A DNA stretch of 64,000 bases from an uncultured Paraprevotella sp. Lineage in GTDB: Bacteria; Bacteroidota; Bacteroidia; Bacteroidales; Bacteroidaceae. The notes beneath the pieces were generated by a model. The model was not told the origin of the DNA. It made no database searches and was given only the letters and a program-made list of their open reading frames with translations. How positions within the stretch are numbered: position 1 is the first letter of the stretch; every line of letters begins with the position of its first letter. The stretch is from positions 37,614 to 101,613 of the forward strand of contig URKA01000007.1 in NCBI GenBank assembly GCA_900548345.1, given 5' to 3'. This document shows positions 44,537 through 54,500 of the stretch, piece after piece. Made by a program: the position numbers and the translations under genes.

Positions 44537-45640
44537 TCAGAGCACGCCCTTGCTGCTCGGCAACTCATAATGATAGACATCGCGCTTCACAGCCATCTTC
44601 AGGCTGCGCGCCAAGGCTTTGAATATGCCTTCTATCTTATGATGCTCGTTCGTGCCTTCGGCCTTGATATTGAGATTCATCCTTGCCGCATCGCTCAGGC
44701 TTTTGAAGAAATGGAAGAACATCTCGGTGGGCATTCCGCCAATCATTTCCCTGCGGAATTCCGCATCCCATACCAGCCATGGCCGGCCTCCGAAATCGAG
44801 CGCCACACTGCACAGACAGTCGTCCATCGGCAGACAATAGCCGTAACGCTCGATGCCGCGCTTGTCACCCAAGGCACGGCCGAGGCATTCGCCCAGTGCC
44901 AGCGCGGTGTCTTCTATCGTGTGATGCTCATCCACGTGCAGGTCGCCTTTCACGCGGACGGTGAGGTCCATCTGGCCGTGTTTGCCAATCTGTTCCAGCA
45001 TGTGGTCGAAGAATCCCAGGCCGGTGCTGATGTCGCAGTCGCCCCGCCCGTCAAGGTTCAGGCGGATTTCGATATCGGTCTCCTTGGTCGTGCGGCGCAC
45101 GGAGGCTTTCCGTTCGCCGGCAAACACGATTTCCGCAATCTCGTCCCATCCCTTTACATAGGTGATGCGTTCGTCGTCAAACGACTGTTCGTCTTTTTCT
45201 TTCAGAATCAGCGCGCGGCATCCCAAGTTCAATGCCAGCCGGGCATCCGTCTCACGGTCGCCGATGACATAACAGCGCGACATGTCGTATTCTCCCGTCA
45301 TGTATTTGCCCAGCATACCGGTGCCCGGCTTGCGCGTGGGCAGGTTGTCGGCCGGAAAACTGCGGTCGATGAGCACATCGTCGAAAGTCACGCCTTCGCC
45401 CTCCAGTGTACTCATCATCAGATTGTGAGGCCCGATGAAGGTTTCTTCGGGATAGGCAGGCGTGCCCAGCCCGTCTTGGTTGGACACCATGACAAACTCG
45501 TAATCGCAGTGCTTGCGGATGAATCCTAAGTTACGCATGACACCCGGCACAAAAGCCAGTTTCTCGAACGAATCGATTTGTTCGTCGGCAGGCTCCTGAA
45601 TCAGGGTGCCGTCGCGGTCTATAAACAATGCTCTTTTCAT
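44537..45640 (-). CDS. hisB: bifunctional histidinol-phosphatase / imidazoleglycerol-phosphate dehydratase
   Basis: A 367-residue fusion enzyme for steps 6 and 8 of histidine synthesis. The N-terminal HAD phosphatase (about 1-165) shows FIDRDGTLI with Asp8 and Asp10 and VIGDRETDARLA; the C-terminal IGP dehydratase (about 175-367) shows GLGFFDHMLEQIGKHG, DEHHTIEDTALALG and NEHHKIEGIFKALA, the metal-binding His clusters. It overlaps hisC by four bases (ATGA) and is the last gene of hisGDCB. The fused form is common in gamma-proteobacteria and Bacteroidota. Confidence 0.97.
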   Translation of the reverse strand: MKRALFIDRDGTLIQEPADEQIDSFEKLAFVPGVMRNLGFIRKHCDYEFVMVSNQDGLGTPAYPEETFIGPHNLMMSTLEGEGVTFDDVLIDRSFPADNLPTRKPGTGMLGKYMTGEYDMSRCYVIGDRETDARLALNLGCRALILKEKDEQSFDDERITYVKGWDEIAEIVFAGERKASVRRTTKETDIEIRLNLDGRGDCDISTGLGFFDHMLEQIGKHGQMDLTVRVKGDLHVDEHHTIEDTALALGECLGRALGDKRGIERYGYCLPMDDCLCSVALDFGGRPWLVWDAEFRREMIGGMPTEMFFHFFKSLSDAARMNLNIKAEGTNEHHKIEGIFKALARSLKMAVKRDVYHYELPSSKGVL

Positions 45641-46689
45641 GACTGTACTTTATATAAACGTAAAGCGGCAAGCAACCGGTTGTTTTCCTGCGGCGTACCG
45701 ATGGTGATGCGCAGGCAGTCGCCGCACAGTTCCACTCTGGAACGGTTGCGCACGATGATGCCTTCGCGCACGAGATAGGCGTAGATGTCGTCAGCCCCTT
45801 TCACCTTGGCAAGGAAGAAATTGGCATCTGTGGGGTATACTTTCTCGCAAACGGGAAGTTCCGAAAAGGCCGTCATCACCTGCGGCCGTTCCTGAAGCAG
45901 GAGTCTCACCCATTTGTCCACGCCATAACGTTGCTTCATCATCTCCAAGGCCTGCCGTTGTGTAAGCAGGTTCACGTTGTAGGGGTATTTCACTTTGTTG
46001 AAAAGGGCGATGATGTCGGGCGAGGCAAAAGCCATGCCCAGGCGGATGGCCGCACATCCCCACGCCTTGGAGAAGGTGTTGAGCACGATGATGTTGGGAT
46101 ATTTGCCCAGTTCCTCACGAAACGGCTTCTGTCGCGAAAAGTCGGAATAGGCTTCGTCGATGATGACGATACCGGAGAAGCTCTCGATGACCTTGACAAC
46201 TTCCTCGCGTTGCAAGTCGTTGCCCGACGGGTTGTTGGGCGAACAGATGAAAATCATCTTGGTATGTTCGTCGGTTGCCGCCAAAAGCCGTCCGGCATCC
46301 AAGGTAAAATCGTCGTTGAGCATCACAGGGCGGTACTCCACATCATTGATGTCCGCGCAAACCTTGTACATGCCGTAAGTAGGGGCAATGGCCACCACAT
46401 TGTCGCGCCCCGGTTCGCAAAATATGCGGTAAGGCAGATCGATGGCCTCGTCGCTTCCGTTACCGAGGAAAATCTGTTCCGGCACCACTCCCTTTACCTT
46501 GGCAAGCATCTCTTTCACTTCCTGTTGCAAAGGGTCGGGATAGCGGTTGTAAGGGGCGTTATAGGGGTTTTCGTTAGCATCGAGAAACACGGACGCCGAC
46601 ACGCCCTTATATTCATCGCGCGCCGAGCTGTAAGGTTTCAGCGACTGGATGTTTCGCCTCACCAACTGTTGCAGGGGTTTCATTGCCAT
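45637..46689 (-). CDS. hisC: histidinol-phosphate aminotransferase
   Basis: A 350-residue fold-type I PLP enzyme, step 7 of histidine synthesis (imidazole-acetol phosphate and glutamate to histidinol phosphate). The PLP Lys lies in VLNTFSKAWGCAAIRLG; other family pieces are FLDANENPYNAPYNRYPDP, FLGNGSDEAIDLPYR, CSPNNPSGN and the C-terminal NRSRVELCGDCLRITIG with the substrate-binding Arg. Stop and start overlap with hisB (ATGA), and the start is 1 bp from the hisD stop, so the operon is tightly packed. Confidence 0.96.
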   Translation of the reverse strand: MAMKPLQQLVRRNIQSLKPYSSARDEYKGVSASVFLDANENPYNAPYNRYPDPLQQEVKEMLAKVKGVVPEQIFLGNGSDEAIDLPYRIFCEPGRDNVVAIAPTYGMYKVCADINDVEYRPVMLNDDFTLDAGRLLAATDEHTKMIFICSPNNPSGNDLQREEVVKVIESFSGIVIIDEAYSDFSRQKPFREELGKYPNIIVLNTFSKAWGCAAIRLGMAFASPDIIALFNKVKYPYNVNLLTQRQALEMMKQRYGVDKWVRLLLQERPQVMTAFSELPVCEKVYPTDANFFLAKVKGADDIYAYLVREGIIVRNRSRVELCGDCLRITIGTPQENNRLLAALRLYKVQS

Positions 46690-46690
46690 A

Positions 46691-47980
46691 TCATTCTGTT
46701 TTTAAGGTTTTCAATCTGAGCGTCATCGCATTCTTGTGTGCATCGAGCATCTCGCCGGCTGCCATAATCTCCACGGCACGGCCGATGCGTGCCACACCTT
46801 CGGGCGTAAGTTCCTGGAAAGTGACCTTGCGGTGGTAACTGTCCAGATTCACGCCACTGTAGGCCGTGGCATAACCGTTCGTGGGCAGTGTATGGTTGGT
46901 ACCCGAAGCATAGTCGCCCGCACTTTCCGGCGTGTAGGAACCGAGGAACACGCTTCCGGCATTAATCACTCTTTCCGCGGCAGCCATATAGTCGGCTGTT
47001 TCTATGATGAGATGTTCGGGCGCGTAACGGTTGGTCAGTTCCATCGCCTCGTCCATATCCTTCACCAATACGAGCCGGCTGTGTGACAAGGCCTTTTCGG
47101 CAATCTCCTTACGCGGAAGCACCTCTAACTGGCGCGCCACTTCGGCCTGTACCTTTTCGAGCAAAGCCTCGTCCGTCGACACGAGCAGCACCTGACTGTC
47201 TGCGCCATGCTCGGCCTGCGACAAAAGGTCGGCCGCCACGAACTCCGGACGTGAGGTGGCATCGGCCAGCACTTCTACCTCAGAAGGTCCCGCGGGCATG
47301 TCGATGGCCACATCGTGCAGCGAGACCTGTTGTTTGGCTGCCATGACGTATTGGTTGCCCGGCCCGAATATCTTATATACTTTAGGTATGCTTTGCGTAC
47401 CGTAGGCCATTGCGCCTATCGCCTGTACACCGCCGGCCTTGTAGATACGGCTCACCCCGGCTATGCGGGCGGCGCAGAGAATGGCAGGATGCACCTTCCC
47501 GTCTTTTCCCGGAGGGGTGCAGAGCACGATTTCACGACAGCCGGCTATCTTCGCCGGAGTGGCGAGCATCAGTACCGTGGAGAACAGCGGAGCCGTTCCG
47601 CCGGGAATGTACAGCCCCACCTTTTCTATGGGGACAGCCTTCTGCCAGCAGGTCACACCGGGACATACCTCCACCTTGCGAGTCTCGAAGCGCTGTGCGG
47701 CATGGAACTTTTCGATATTGTCATGGGCCAGTCTCAAGGCGTCTTTCAACTCTTCCGGCACCAATCTTTCGGCCTCTTCCATCTCGGCATCGCTCACAGC
47801 CAGACAGTCCAGCTCCACCTTGTCGAATTTGCGCTCATACATTTTCACGGCCTCATCACCCCCCTCACGCACATCATCCAATACCGTACGGACAACTTCA
47901 CGAAGGGTGTCGACATTCATTACGGGGCGTCTCAACAGTTCGTCCCACTCTTCCCTGCAAGGATACTTTATCACGTTCAT
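46691..47980 (-). CDS. hisD: histidinol dehydrogenase
   Basis: A 429-residue zinc- and NAD-dependent enzyme for the last two steps (histidinol to histidine). Visible signatures: VGLYIPGGTAPLFSTVLMLA, GGVQAIGAMAYGT, DMPAGPSEVEVLADA, QAEHGADSQVLL and the zinc-site region GSYTPESAGDYASGTNHTLPT. Length is standard. It lies 32 bp after hisG and 1 bp before hisC in hisGDCB. Confidence 0.97.
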   Translation of the reverse strand: MNVIKYPCREEWDELLRRPVMNVDTLREVVRTVLDDVREGGDEAVKMYERKFDKVELDCLAVSDAEMEEAERLVPEELKDALRLAHDNIEKFHAAQRFETRKVEVCPGVTCWQKAVPIEKVGLYIPGGTAPLFSTVLMLATPAKIAGCREIVLCTPPGKDGKVHPAILCAARIAGVSRIYKAGGVQAIGAMAYGTQSIPKVYKIFGPGNQYVMAAKQQVSLHDVAIDMPAGPSEVEVLADATSRPEFVAADLLSQAEHGADSQVLLVSTDEALLEKVQAEVARQLEVLPRKEIAEKALSHSRLVLVKDMDEAMELTNRYAPEHLIIETADYMAAAERVINAGSVFLGSYTPESAGDYASGTNHTLPTNGYATAYSGVNLDSYHRKVTFQELTPEGVARIGRAVEIMAAGEMLDAHKNAMTLRLKTLKTE

Positions 47981-48012
47981 AACTTATCTACTGACTTATC
48001 CTTGTTATACGA

Positions 48013-48864
48013 CTACAATATCATTTTCTCAACCGGCACCACCAGTATGCCCTGCGCTCCCAGTTCCTTCAGCCTGGAGATGATTTCCCAGAAGCACTTT
48101 TCATCTATTACCGTGTGCACGCTGCTCCACCCCTCCTGTGCCAAAGGCATGACCGTGGGGCTTTTTGCTCCGGGCAACACGGCTACGACATCTTTCACCT
48201 TATCTGAAGGCACATTCATCAATACATATTTCTTGTCTTCGGCACCTTTTACAGCCTCGATACGGAACAAGAGTTCGTCCAATATCTTCTTTTTCTCGTC
48301 ATCCATATCTTTGCTGCCTATCAACAACGCCTCGCTCTTCATCACCGTCTCCACCTCGCGCAGGTTGTTGCTTACCAGCGTGGAACCGGAACTTACAATG
48401 TCGAAGATTCCATCCGCAAGACCGATACCGGGAGCAATCTCCACGGAACCGGTAATCACATGAATATCCGTATTCACTCCGTGTTCTTTCATGAAGTTTC
48501 CCAATATATTGGGATAGGAGGTGGCTATTTTCTTTCCTTCAAACCAGGTCAGGCCCGGATAGTCTATCGCTTTGGGAATGGCCAAAGACAAGCGGCACTT
48601 GCTGAATCCTAAGCGGCGTACGACAACAGCGTCCTCGGCACGCTCCACAAACTCATTCTCACCCACGATACCTAAATCGGCCACCCCGCCGGCCACAGAC
48701 TGCGGAATGTCATCGTCGCGCAGGTAAAGCACCTCAACCGGAAAGTTTGACGACTGCACCAGCAAGGTGCGTTTGGAAGAACTCACTTTGATTCCGGCCT
48801 CGGCCAGGAGTGCCATCGTGTCCTCATAAAGACGGCCTTTGGATTGTACTGCAATTCTAAGCAT
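48013..48864 (-). CDS. hisG: ATP phosphoribosyltransferase, long form
   Basis: A 283-residue first and committed enzyme of histidine synthesis (ATP and PRPP). It is the long form: a two-lobe catalytic part (LRIAVQSKGRLYEDT, DIVSSGSTLVSNNLREVE) plus a C-terminal ACT-like regulatory domain (about 210-283), so it does not need HisZ and should be feedback-inhibited by histidine. First gene of the operon; expression is set by the attenuator between 48893 and 49049, whose terminator ends 29 bp before the ATG. Confidence 0.97.
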   Translation of the reverse strand: MLRIAVQSKGRLYEDTMALLAEAGIKVSSSKRTLLVQSSNFPVEVLYLRDDDIPQSVAGGVADLGIVGENEFVERAEDAVVVRRLGFSKCRLSLAIPKAIDYPGLTWFEGKKIATSYPNILGNFMKEHGVNTDIHVITGSVEIAPGIGLADGIFDIVSSGSTLVSNNLREVETVMKSEALLIGSKDMDDEKKKILDELLFRIEAVKGAEDKKYVLMNVPSDKVKDVVAVLPGAKSPTVMPLAQEGWSSVHTVIDEKCFWEIISRLKELGAQGILVVPVEKMIL

Positions 48865-48892
48865 ATTGTTTGTTTTTATTGTGGTATCGTAT

Positions 48893-48925
48893 CAAAAAAA
48901 GGCTCACCGGTAAATCGGCAAGCCT
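48893..48925 (-). terminator. his operon attenuator terminator
   Basis: Minus-strand AGGCTTGCCG (48916-48925) pairs with CGGTGAGCCT (48900-48909), 10 bp with two G-U pairs, loop of six, followed by seven T. It lies between the leader peptide and hisG. Confidence 0.9.
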
Positions 48926-48973
48926 CTCATATCTCTCTTTATACGCAGTCAACACGTCAACGCCCACCGATAT

Positions 48974-49021
48974 TCAATCGTTAGGATGGTGATGATGGTG
49001 ACGTGCGACAATATTCTTCAT
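48974..49021 (-). CDS. hisL: histidine operon leader peptide
   Basis: A 15-residue peptide MKNIVARHHHHHPND with five consecutive His codons (CAC CAT CAT CAC CAT), ending in TGA just before the antiterminator segment. It begins about 14 nt after the predicted transcription start, preceded by AAAAAAGA. Its only plausible job is to sense charged histidyl-tRNA by ribosome stalling. Confidence 0.92.
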   Translation of the reverse strand: MKNIVARHHHHHPND

Positions 49022-49041
49022 TCTTTTTTCGTTTGTGCAGG

Positions 49042-49072
49042 CAAAGATAAGCATCTTTCCGCAAACAACCAA
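49042..49072 (-). promoter_or_regulatory. his operon promoter
   Basis: Minus-strand TTG (49070-49072), 20-bp spacer, then TATCTTTG (49042-49049): both Bacteroidota elements at correct spacing. Confidence 0.75.
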
Positions 49073-49188
49073 CAAATCGCACGGATTTTTAAGCCGTTTA
49101 TTTCTTTTCGTCGGAAAACCCTGTCCTTATCTTACAGATTCAATCCTACCGGATACAAGAAAAGGGCTGACGGCTTTCTTTCCGCCAC

Positions 49189-49488
49189 TCAGCATTCGTA
49201 ATCCACACAGGAACGGCTGCGCTTGCAGTCTTTCAGCAGGGCCGCCGCAGCCACATGCGCAGGGTGCACGGAATAAGCCTTCACGTCGTCCAGCGTGTCG
49301 AACTCACTGTAAAGGGCGATGTCGAAACTTTCTCCGGGATTGACATTCAACCCGACTTCCACCTTGCGAATAAAACCTATTTCCTTGGGCAACGCTTCTA
49401 TCCTCGCCTTAAACTCGGTCATCACCTCAAGTTTCCGCTGCGCGTCCATCTCTGGAGACAATTGAAATAATACGATATGTTTCACCAT
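49189..49488 (-). CDS. Dabb-family (stress-responsive A/B barrel) protein
   Basis: A 99-residue dimeric alpha/beta-barrel domain protein. It starts MVKHIVLFQLSPEM and shows the family pieces FKARIEALPKEIGFIRKVEVGLN (seen in shorter segments such as IEALPKEI) and YSEFDTLDDVKAYSVHPAHV. Members of this fold are heme-, polyketide- or stress-related small proteins, but in Bacteroides no substrate is known. Monocistronic: its promoter is half of a perfect palindrome shared with the divergent udk operon. The C-terminus SCVDYEC is Cys-rich. Confidence 0.88.
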   Translation of the reverse strand: MVKHIVLFQLSPEMDAQRKLEVMTEFKARIEALPKEIGFIRKVEVGLNVNPGESFDIALYSEFDTLDDVKAYSVHPAHVAAAALLKDCKRSRSCVDYEC

Positions 49489-49518
49489 GAGATTATCTTG
49501 TTTTTAAAATTAAATAAT

Positions 49519-49534
49519 TACCTTTGCAAAGGTA
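49519..49534. promoter_or_regulatory. palindromic double -7 element between the Dabb gene and udk
   Basis: TACCTTTGCAAAGGTA is a perfect 16-bp palindrome that supplies a TAnnTTTG element on both strands: 31 bp before the Dabb start on the minus strand and about 126 bp before udk on the plus strand. The udk promoter assignment is the weaker of the two. Confidence 0.55.
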
Positions 49535-49651
49535 GCATTTGGCCTTCGGAGAAGCAAACAAACCGGATTGTTTTTCCTCTGAAGGACGAAGAAAAAACAT
49601 CGTGCCGGAGGTTCGGAAAAGACTTCCGGTCAACCTGAAACAGTAGAGAAT

Positions 49652-50287
49652 ATGTATATCATCGGCATTGCCGGAGGAACCGGCTCAGGAAAAACTACAG
49701 TCGTGCGCAGAATCGTCGAGAGTCTGCCGGAAAATGAGATAGTCCTCATCCCGCAGGACTCTTACTACAACGACAACACAGGGCTGACTATGGACGAACG
49801 ACACCGGATTAACTTTGACCATCCGGACGCATTCGACTGGAAACTGCTCATCAAACAGGTCAAGGCACTCCGCGACGGACACAGCATAGAACAGCCGACC
49901 TACTCTTATCTCGAATGCAACCGCCTGCCGGAAACCATACATGTGGAACCCCGGCCTGTGATTCTGATAGAGGGCATACTTGCACTGTGCAACAAGGAAC
50001 TCAGAGATTTGATGGACCTCAAGATTTTCGTCGATGCCGACTCGGACGAACGACTGATACGCATCATACAACGCGACATCGTAGAACGGGGACGCACGGC
50101 GCAAATGGTAATGGACCGCTACATCAAGGTACTGAAACCTATGCACCTGGAATTTATCGAACCGACCAAACGATATGCAGACATCATCATACCACAAGGA
50201 GGACAGAACGAAAAAGCCATCAGAATCATGCGTACACATATCCTGCACTGCCTGAGAATCAAACAGAACGACACGACCTCCAGATGA
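49652..50287 (+). CDS. udk: uridine kinase
   Basis: A 211-residue pyrimidine salvage enzyme that phosphorylates uridine or cytidine. P-loop GGTGSGKTT at residues 8-16, followed by the family pieces IPQDSYYNDNT, NFDHPDAFDWKLL, PTYSYLECNR and EGILALCNKELRDLMDLKIFV (in part). It overlaps the following mltF-type gene by four bases (ATGA), and that gene is followed by a Dna2-like gene 6 bp later, so three genes form one operon. Standard length and all key motifs present. Confidence 0.96.
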   Translation: MYIIGIAGGTGSGKTTVVRRIVESLPENEIVLIPQDSYYNDNTGLTMDERHRINFDHPDAFDWKLLIKQVKALRDGHSIEQPTYSYLECNRLPETIHVEPRPVILIEGILALCNKELRDLMDLKIFVDADSDERLIRIIQRDIVERGRTAQMVMDRYIKVLKPMHLEFIEPTKRYADIIIPQGGQNEKAIRIMRTHILHCLRIKQNDTTSR

Positions 50288-51534
50288 CAAGAAAGTTCTT
50301 GAGAAAAGGGACAGCTTTCGCTTGTGTCCTCTTCCTTTTTGCAGCATGCCACGAGACGGAAGAGAAAAGAATCTCGCCGTTAGGCATAGAGGACGGGGAA
50401 ACAACCGAAACGGCCTACGACCTCGACAAAATTCAGGAAACAGGAGAACTGATTGCCGTCACACTGTCGGGGCCGGACACCTATTATGAATATCGCGGAA
50501 AAGGCTTCGGCTTACAATATGAACTGGCTGAACGCTTTGCCGTCTACATCGGAACAAGGCTGAGAATGGAAACGGCAAAGGATACGGCTGAATTGTTCCG
50601 CAGACTGAAAAACGGAGAAGCCGACTTGATTGCGTTGGAGATTCCACACCGGGATACACTTGACGACGATATACAATATTCCGGTAGTTGGTCGGACGTT
50701 TGCGACACATCCACGCATACCCAAAAGCAGTGGATGGTAAGAAAGAACTCGCCTGACCTTGCCGAAGCACTCAGACATTGGTACTCCCCCGAACTACGAA
50801 AAACATTGCTGACAGCCGAACAAGAAAGGTACAAAACGGACAGAAGCATACGACGTAAAATGCGCGCCCCGATTCAAAACCGGGCAAAAGGTATCATATC
50901 AGCCTACGACAACCATTTCATACGGCACAGCCAAGCCATGGGATGGGACTGGAGACTCATGGCTGCACAGTGCTATCAGGAATCGGGATTCGACCCACAG
51001 GCAGTATCATGGGCCGGTGCCAGGGGACTGATGCAGATTATGCCCGAAACGGCAGCTCATCTCGGACTGTCGGCCAACCACATAAACAGTCCGGAGCACA
51101 ATATCGCAGCCGCCGCACAATATCTCCGCGAACTCAACCGTACTTTCAGTGACGTGTCAGGAAGAATGGACAGAATCAATTTCGTACTGGCCGCATACAA
51201 CGGCGGAGCAGGACACGTACGCGACGCCATGGCACTGGCACGGAAACATGGCAAGAACCCGCACAAATGGGAAGAGGTTTCTTATTATATCCTGCAACTG
51301 AGCCAGCCTAAATTCTACAACGACCCCGATGTAAACTTCGGCTATCTGCGCGGACAGGAAACCTATGATTATGTAAAATCCATCAATGAACGATGGCAAT
51401 ATTACCGCGGCGCCGTCCCCGGTGCCGGTGGAGGCTCCATACCGTCTCCATCGAAAAAGAATCTGCGCAACGGTTACAAAAGCAAAGTATTGAGTGCGGA
51501 AGAACTGGAACGCAAGTCTCAACTGGAACAATAA
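50284..51534 (+). CDS. MltF-like membrane-bound lytic transglycosylase
   Basis: A 416-residue lipoprotein: MTRKFLRKGTAFACVLFLFA with a lipobox FAAC (Cys22). The ATG overlaps the udk stop. An N-terminal periplasmic-binding-like domain (about 45-200; TGELIAVTLSGPDTYYEYRGKGFG in shorter pieces such as GFGLQYELAERFA) is followed by a lysozyme-like SLT domain from about 225, with catalytic Glu in CYQESGFDPQA and GARGLMQIMPETA. Such enzymes cut peptidoglycan glycan strands to 1,6-anhydro ends during wall turnover; the binding domain senses muropeptides. Domain order matches MltF. Confidence 0.92.
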   Translation: MTRKFLRKGTAFACVLFLFAACHETEEKRISPLGIEDGETTETAYDLDKIQETGELIAVTLSGPDTYYEYRGKGFGLQYELAERFAVYIGTRLRMETAKDTAELFRRLKNGEADLIALEIPHRDTLDDDIQYSGSWSDVCDTSTHTQKQWMVRKNSPDLAEALRHWYSPELRKTLLTAEQERYKTDRSIRRKMRAPIQNRAKGIISAYDNHFIRHSQAMGWDWRLMAAQCYQESGFDPQAVSWAGARGLMQIMPETAAHLGLSANHINSPEHNIAAAAQYLRELNRTFSDVSGRMDRINFVLAAYNGGAGHVRDAMALARKHGKNPHKWEEVSYYILQLSQPKFYNDPDVNFGYLRGQETYDYVKSINERWQYYRGAVPGAGGGSIPSPSKKNLRNGYKSKVLSAEELERKSQLEQ

Positions 51535-51540
51535 TCAAGT

Positions 51541-54500
51541 ATGACAGAGGACAGTCAAAGAACTTCCGATGCTTCCCTACGGCAACAACCGGAAGCATCT
51601 TCACGGCAATGGAGCAAGCGCATACGCATCACCGTCAGCCATTGGGACGAACGCTTCGTATATGGAAAAGACAACGAACATCCCGCAACAGGACTATTGA
51701 AAGTGCTGTACGCCGACAATGAACAGTCTCCTTTTGCAGCGCTTCGCACGCAACTTTATGAAGGTGCGCAACTCAACCTGCTGTCCGTATGTATACAACG
51801 TGAAAACGTGACGGGGGAAACCGAAAGTGCGCCCGTGCTATACCCCGAACTGCTGGTTCTCGAGCCCGACTTCTTACTCGACATCACTTCACTGTGTGCC
51901 TGCATACAGCCGTACGGATACAGCGCATATACCTATCTGCTCAACAAATTCACTCCTCAGGAGCGGTCGGCAGCCATACAGTTGGGAAATGCCGCAAACC
52001 AATTCCTTGATGACTGCATATATGAACAAGACAAAATGACGGGCGAGGATGATGAGCAACCTTATCTGCACTCCTTGCGGAAGAGCTTCTGTAACGCTCC
52101 GCTCACCTACTCTACATTGCCCGACATCGACCGCAGCTTTTTCGATGCCTGCCGTACACAATACCGCAACATACGGGGCATGGTACATAAACACCTCGGA
52201 GAGGCAAACATAGACACACGACAAACCGGAGTGCAACTGGAACCGTCCTTTCTATGCGAAGCCTTAGGCATACAGGGACGTATGGACCTGCTCACATCGG
52301 ATTTCAGCAGATTGGTGGAACTTAAAAGCGGGAAAGCATCCGAATATCCAGCTCTTCGTCCACGGGACGAACATCGTTTTCAGATGGCACTCTACAAGGA
52401 AATCCTTTATTATAATATGAATCGCGCGCGAGCGAGCGTACATTCTTACTTATTCTACTCGCGCTACCCCCAATGCTATGCCATCAACGTAAGCCGGACA
52501 GACATACAACGCATCATGGCACTACGCAACGCCATCTGCCACATCGAGCGGCGACTGCGCAACGGAGAGTCACAGGCACTCATTGAAGAACTGACGGAAA
52601 CAAATATCAATATACTCAGGTGCACAGACCGCTTCTATACGCAATATCTGCGTCCGCGCATCAGCCGCATTGTCGTACCGCTCCACCGCATGGAAGATAC
52701 AGAGAGTGCCTACTTTCATCACTTTCTCACGTTCATGGAGCGTGAGCAGTTTCTGGCCAAAGTCGGTGACGGACAATCCGGGTCCTGCCCTGGTTTTTCC
52801 GGCACATGGCGGTGCGACACGCAAACCAAACGGCAGAACGGCAACATTCTTACAGGTCTGCACCTGTCTCCCCTCGCGGATGAAGACGGTGCCATCGTGC
52901 GCATCCATGCAGACCTGCCCCAATACGAAGATGACTTCCTGCCCAACTTCCGCCTCGGAGACATGGTCATGCTGTACGAACGGAATGACGAACACGATAA
53001 TGTAACCTGCAAACAATTTTTCCGTTGCCTCATCGAGGAGCTTCATCCACAGCACATTCTGCTGAAATTAGCTTACAAGCAACATAACGCCGACGTGTTC
53101 CATACAGAGAATGCCTACGCCATCGAACCGGGATATATGGATGCGGGCTTCAGCCAAGCCTATTCGGGCCTCTTCAGTCTGCTTACCGCCCCCAAAGAAC
53201 GAAAGGAGCTTTTATTGGGCATGCGGCGGCCGGAGACCGACAGCTCGGCGCAACTTAACGGATGCTACCTGAACGAGGAGACAAACAGAATCGTGCTGCA
53301 AGCCAAACGCGCAAAAGATTACTTTCTGCTGACAGGACCACCGGGAACAGGCAAGACTTCCGTCGCGCTAAAAGCCATGGTGGAGGATTTTTTAGGAGAT
53401 ACACCACAGAAAACGCTCCTGCTGATGGCCTACACCAACCGTGCCGTGGACGAGATTTGTGCCATGCTGTCCTCCATCGTACCGCAACCGGAATACATCC
53501 GCATCGGACAGGAACTGAACTGCGACAAGACCTACCGCCACCGTCTGCTCAAACATGTGATACAGCATGCGGACAGCCGCAGACGTATCTTCGAGACCCT
53601 TGCCCCAATCAGGATATTCACAGGAACCATCAGCAGCATCTGCGGACAAATGGAACTGTTCAGCCTGAAACCCATAGACGTGGCCATTATCGACGAGGCG
53701 TCCCAAGTGCTCGAACCGCAACTGCTCCCGTTGCTGTGCGCCACCACTCAGGCTCATTCGGGAGACTATAACCTGAGACGATGCGCCATCGGAAAGTTCA
53801 TCCTCATCGGAGACCACAAACAACTTCCCGCCGTAGTCATGCAGCCGGCAAAAGAATCTCAGGTGAACGACGAGCGGCTACACCGGATTGGACTGACCAA
53901 CTGCCGCAATTCTCTGTTTGAACGCCTGCACACCCTGCAAAAGCTGCAAGGTACAGAAGGAATCTCGGCCATGCTCCACCGACAGGGACGCATGCACCCC
54001 GCCCTTAGCGAATATGTCAACTTCCGTTTCTACAACAGACAGCTTGACATCGTTCCCCTGCCCCACCAGCAACAAGAATTGGAATGGAAGAATTATCCAC
54101 AGGACGAATGGCACGCTTTCGTGGCACGGACACGCATGGGATTCTTTACCGTCATACCGAACGAGATACAGGAGAACGACAAGAGTAACCGCAAGGAAGC
54201 CGAAACGGTAAGCAAACTGGTACAAACATTCAAGTTGCTTTATGAGATGAACGGCATGCAACCCGAACTGGCCAGACACATAGGCATCATCGTGCCCTTC
54301 CGTGCGCAAATCACCATGATACGTACGCTGCTCGCCCAACAAGGCATTGCCGATGCCGACAACCTCACCATTGACACCGTGGAGCGCTATCAGGGCAGTC
54401 AACGCGACATCATCATCTTCAACACCACCGTAAGCAGGCCCGACCAATTGCCCGCTCTGTCGGAAAACGTTCTGACGGAAGGACAGGAAATAGACCGCAA

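Larger units (their letters stand above)
48893..49034 (-). promoter_or_regulatory. histidine attenuator leader with alternative antiterminator
   Basis: The transcript leader holds a His-rich peptide (48974-49021), then a segment AUCGGUGGGC (minus strand, 48962-48971) that can pair over ten positions (three G-U) with GCUUGCCGAU (48914-48923), the 5' half of the terminator stem. Upstream, the His codons themselves (CACC) can pair with GGUG of the antiterminator segment. Ribosome stalling on His codons would free the antiterminator and let hisGDCB be read. The pairing scheme is my reading; the mechanism is that of classical amino-acid attenuators. Confidence 0.85.
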
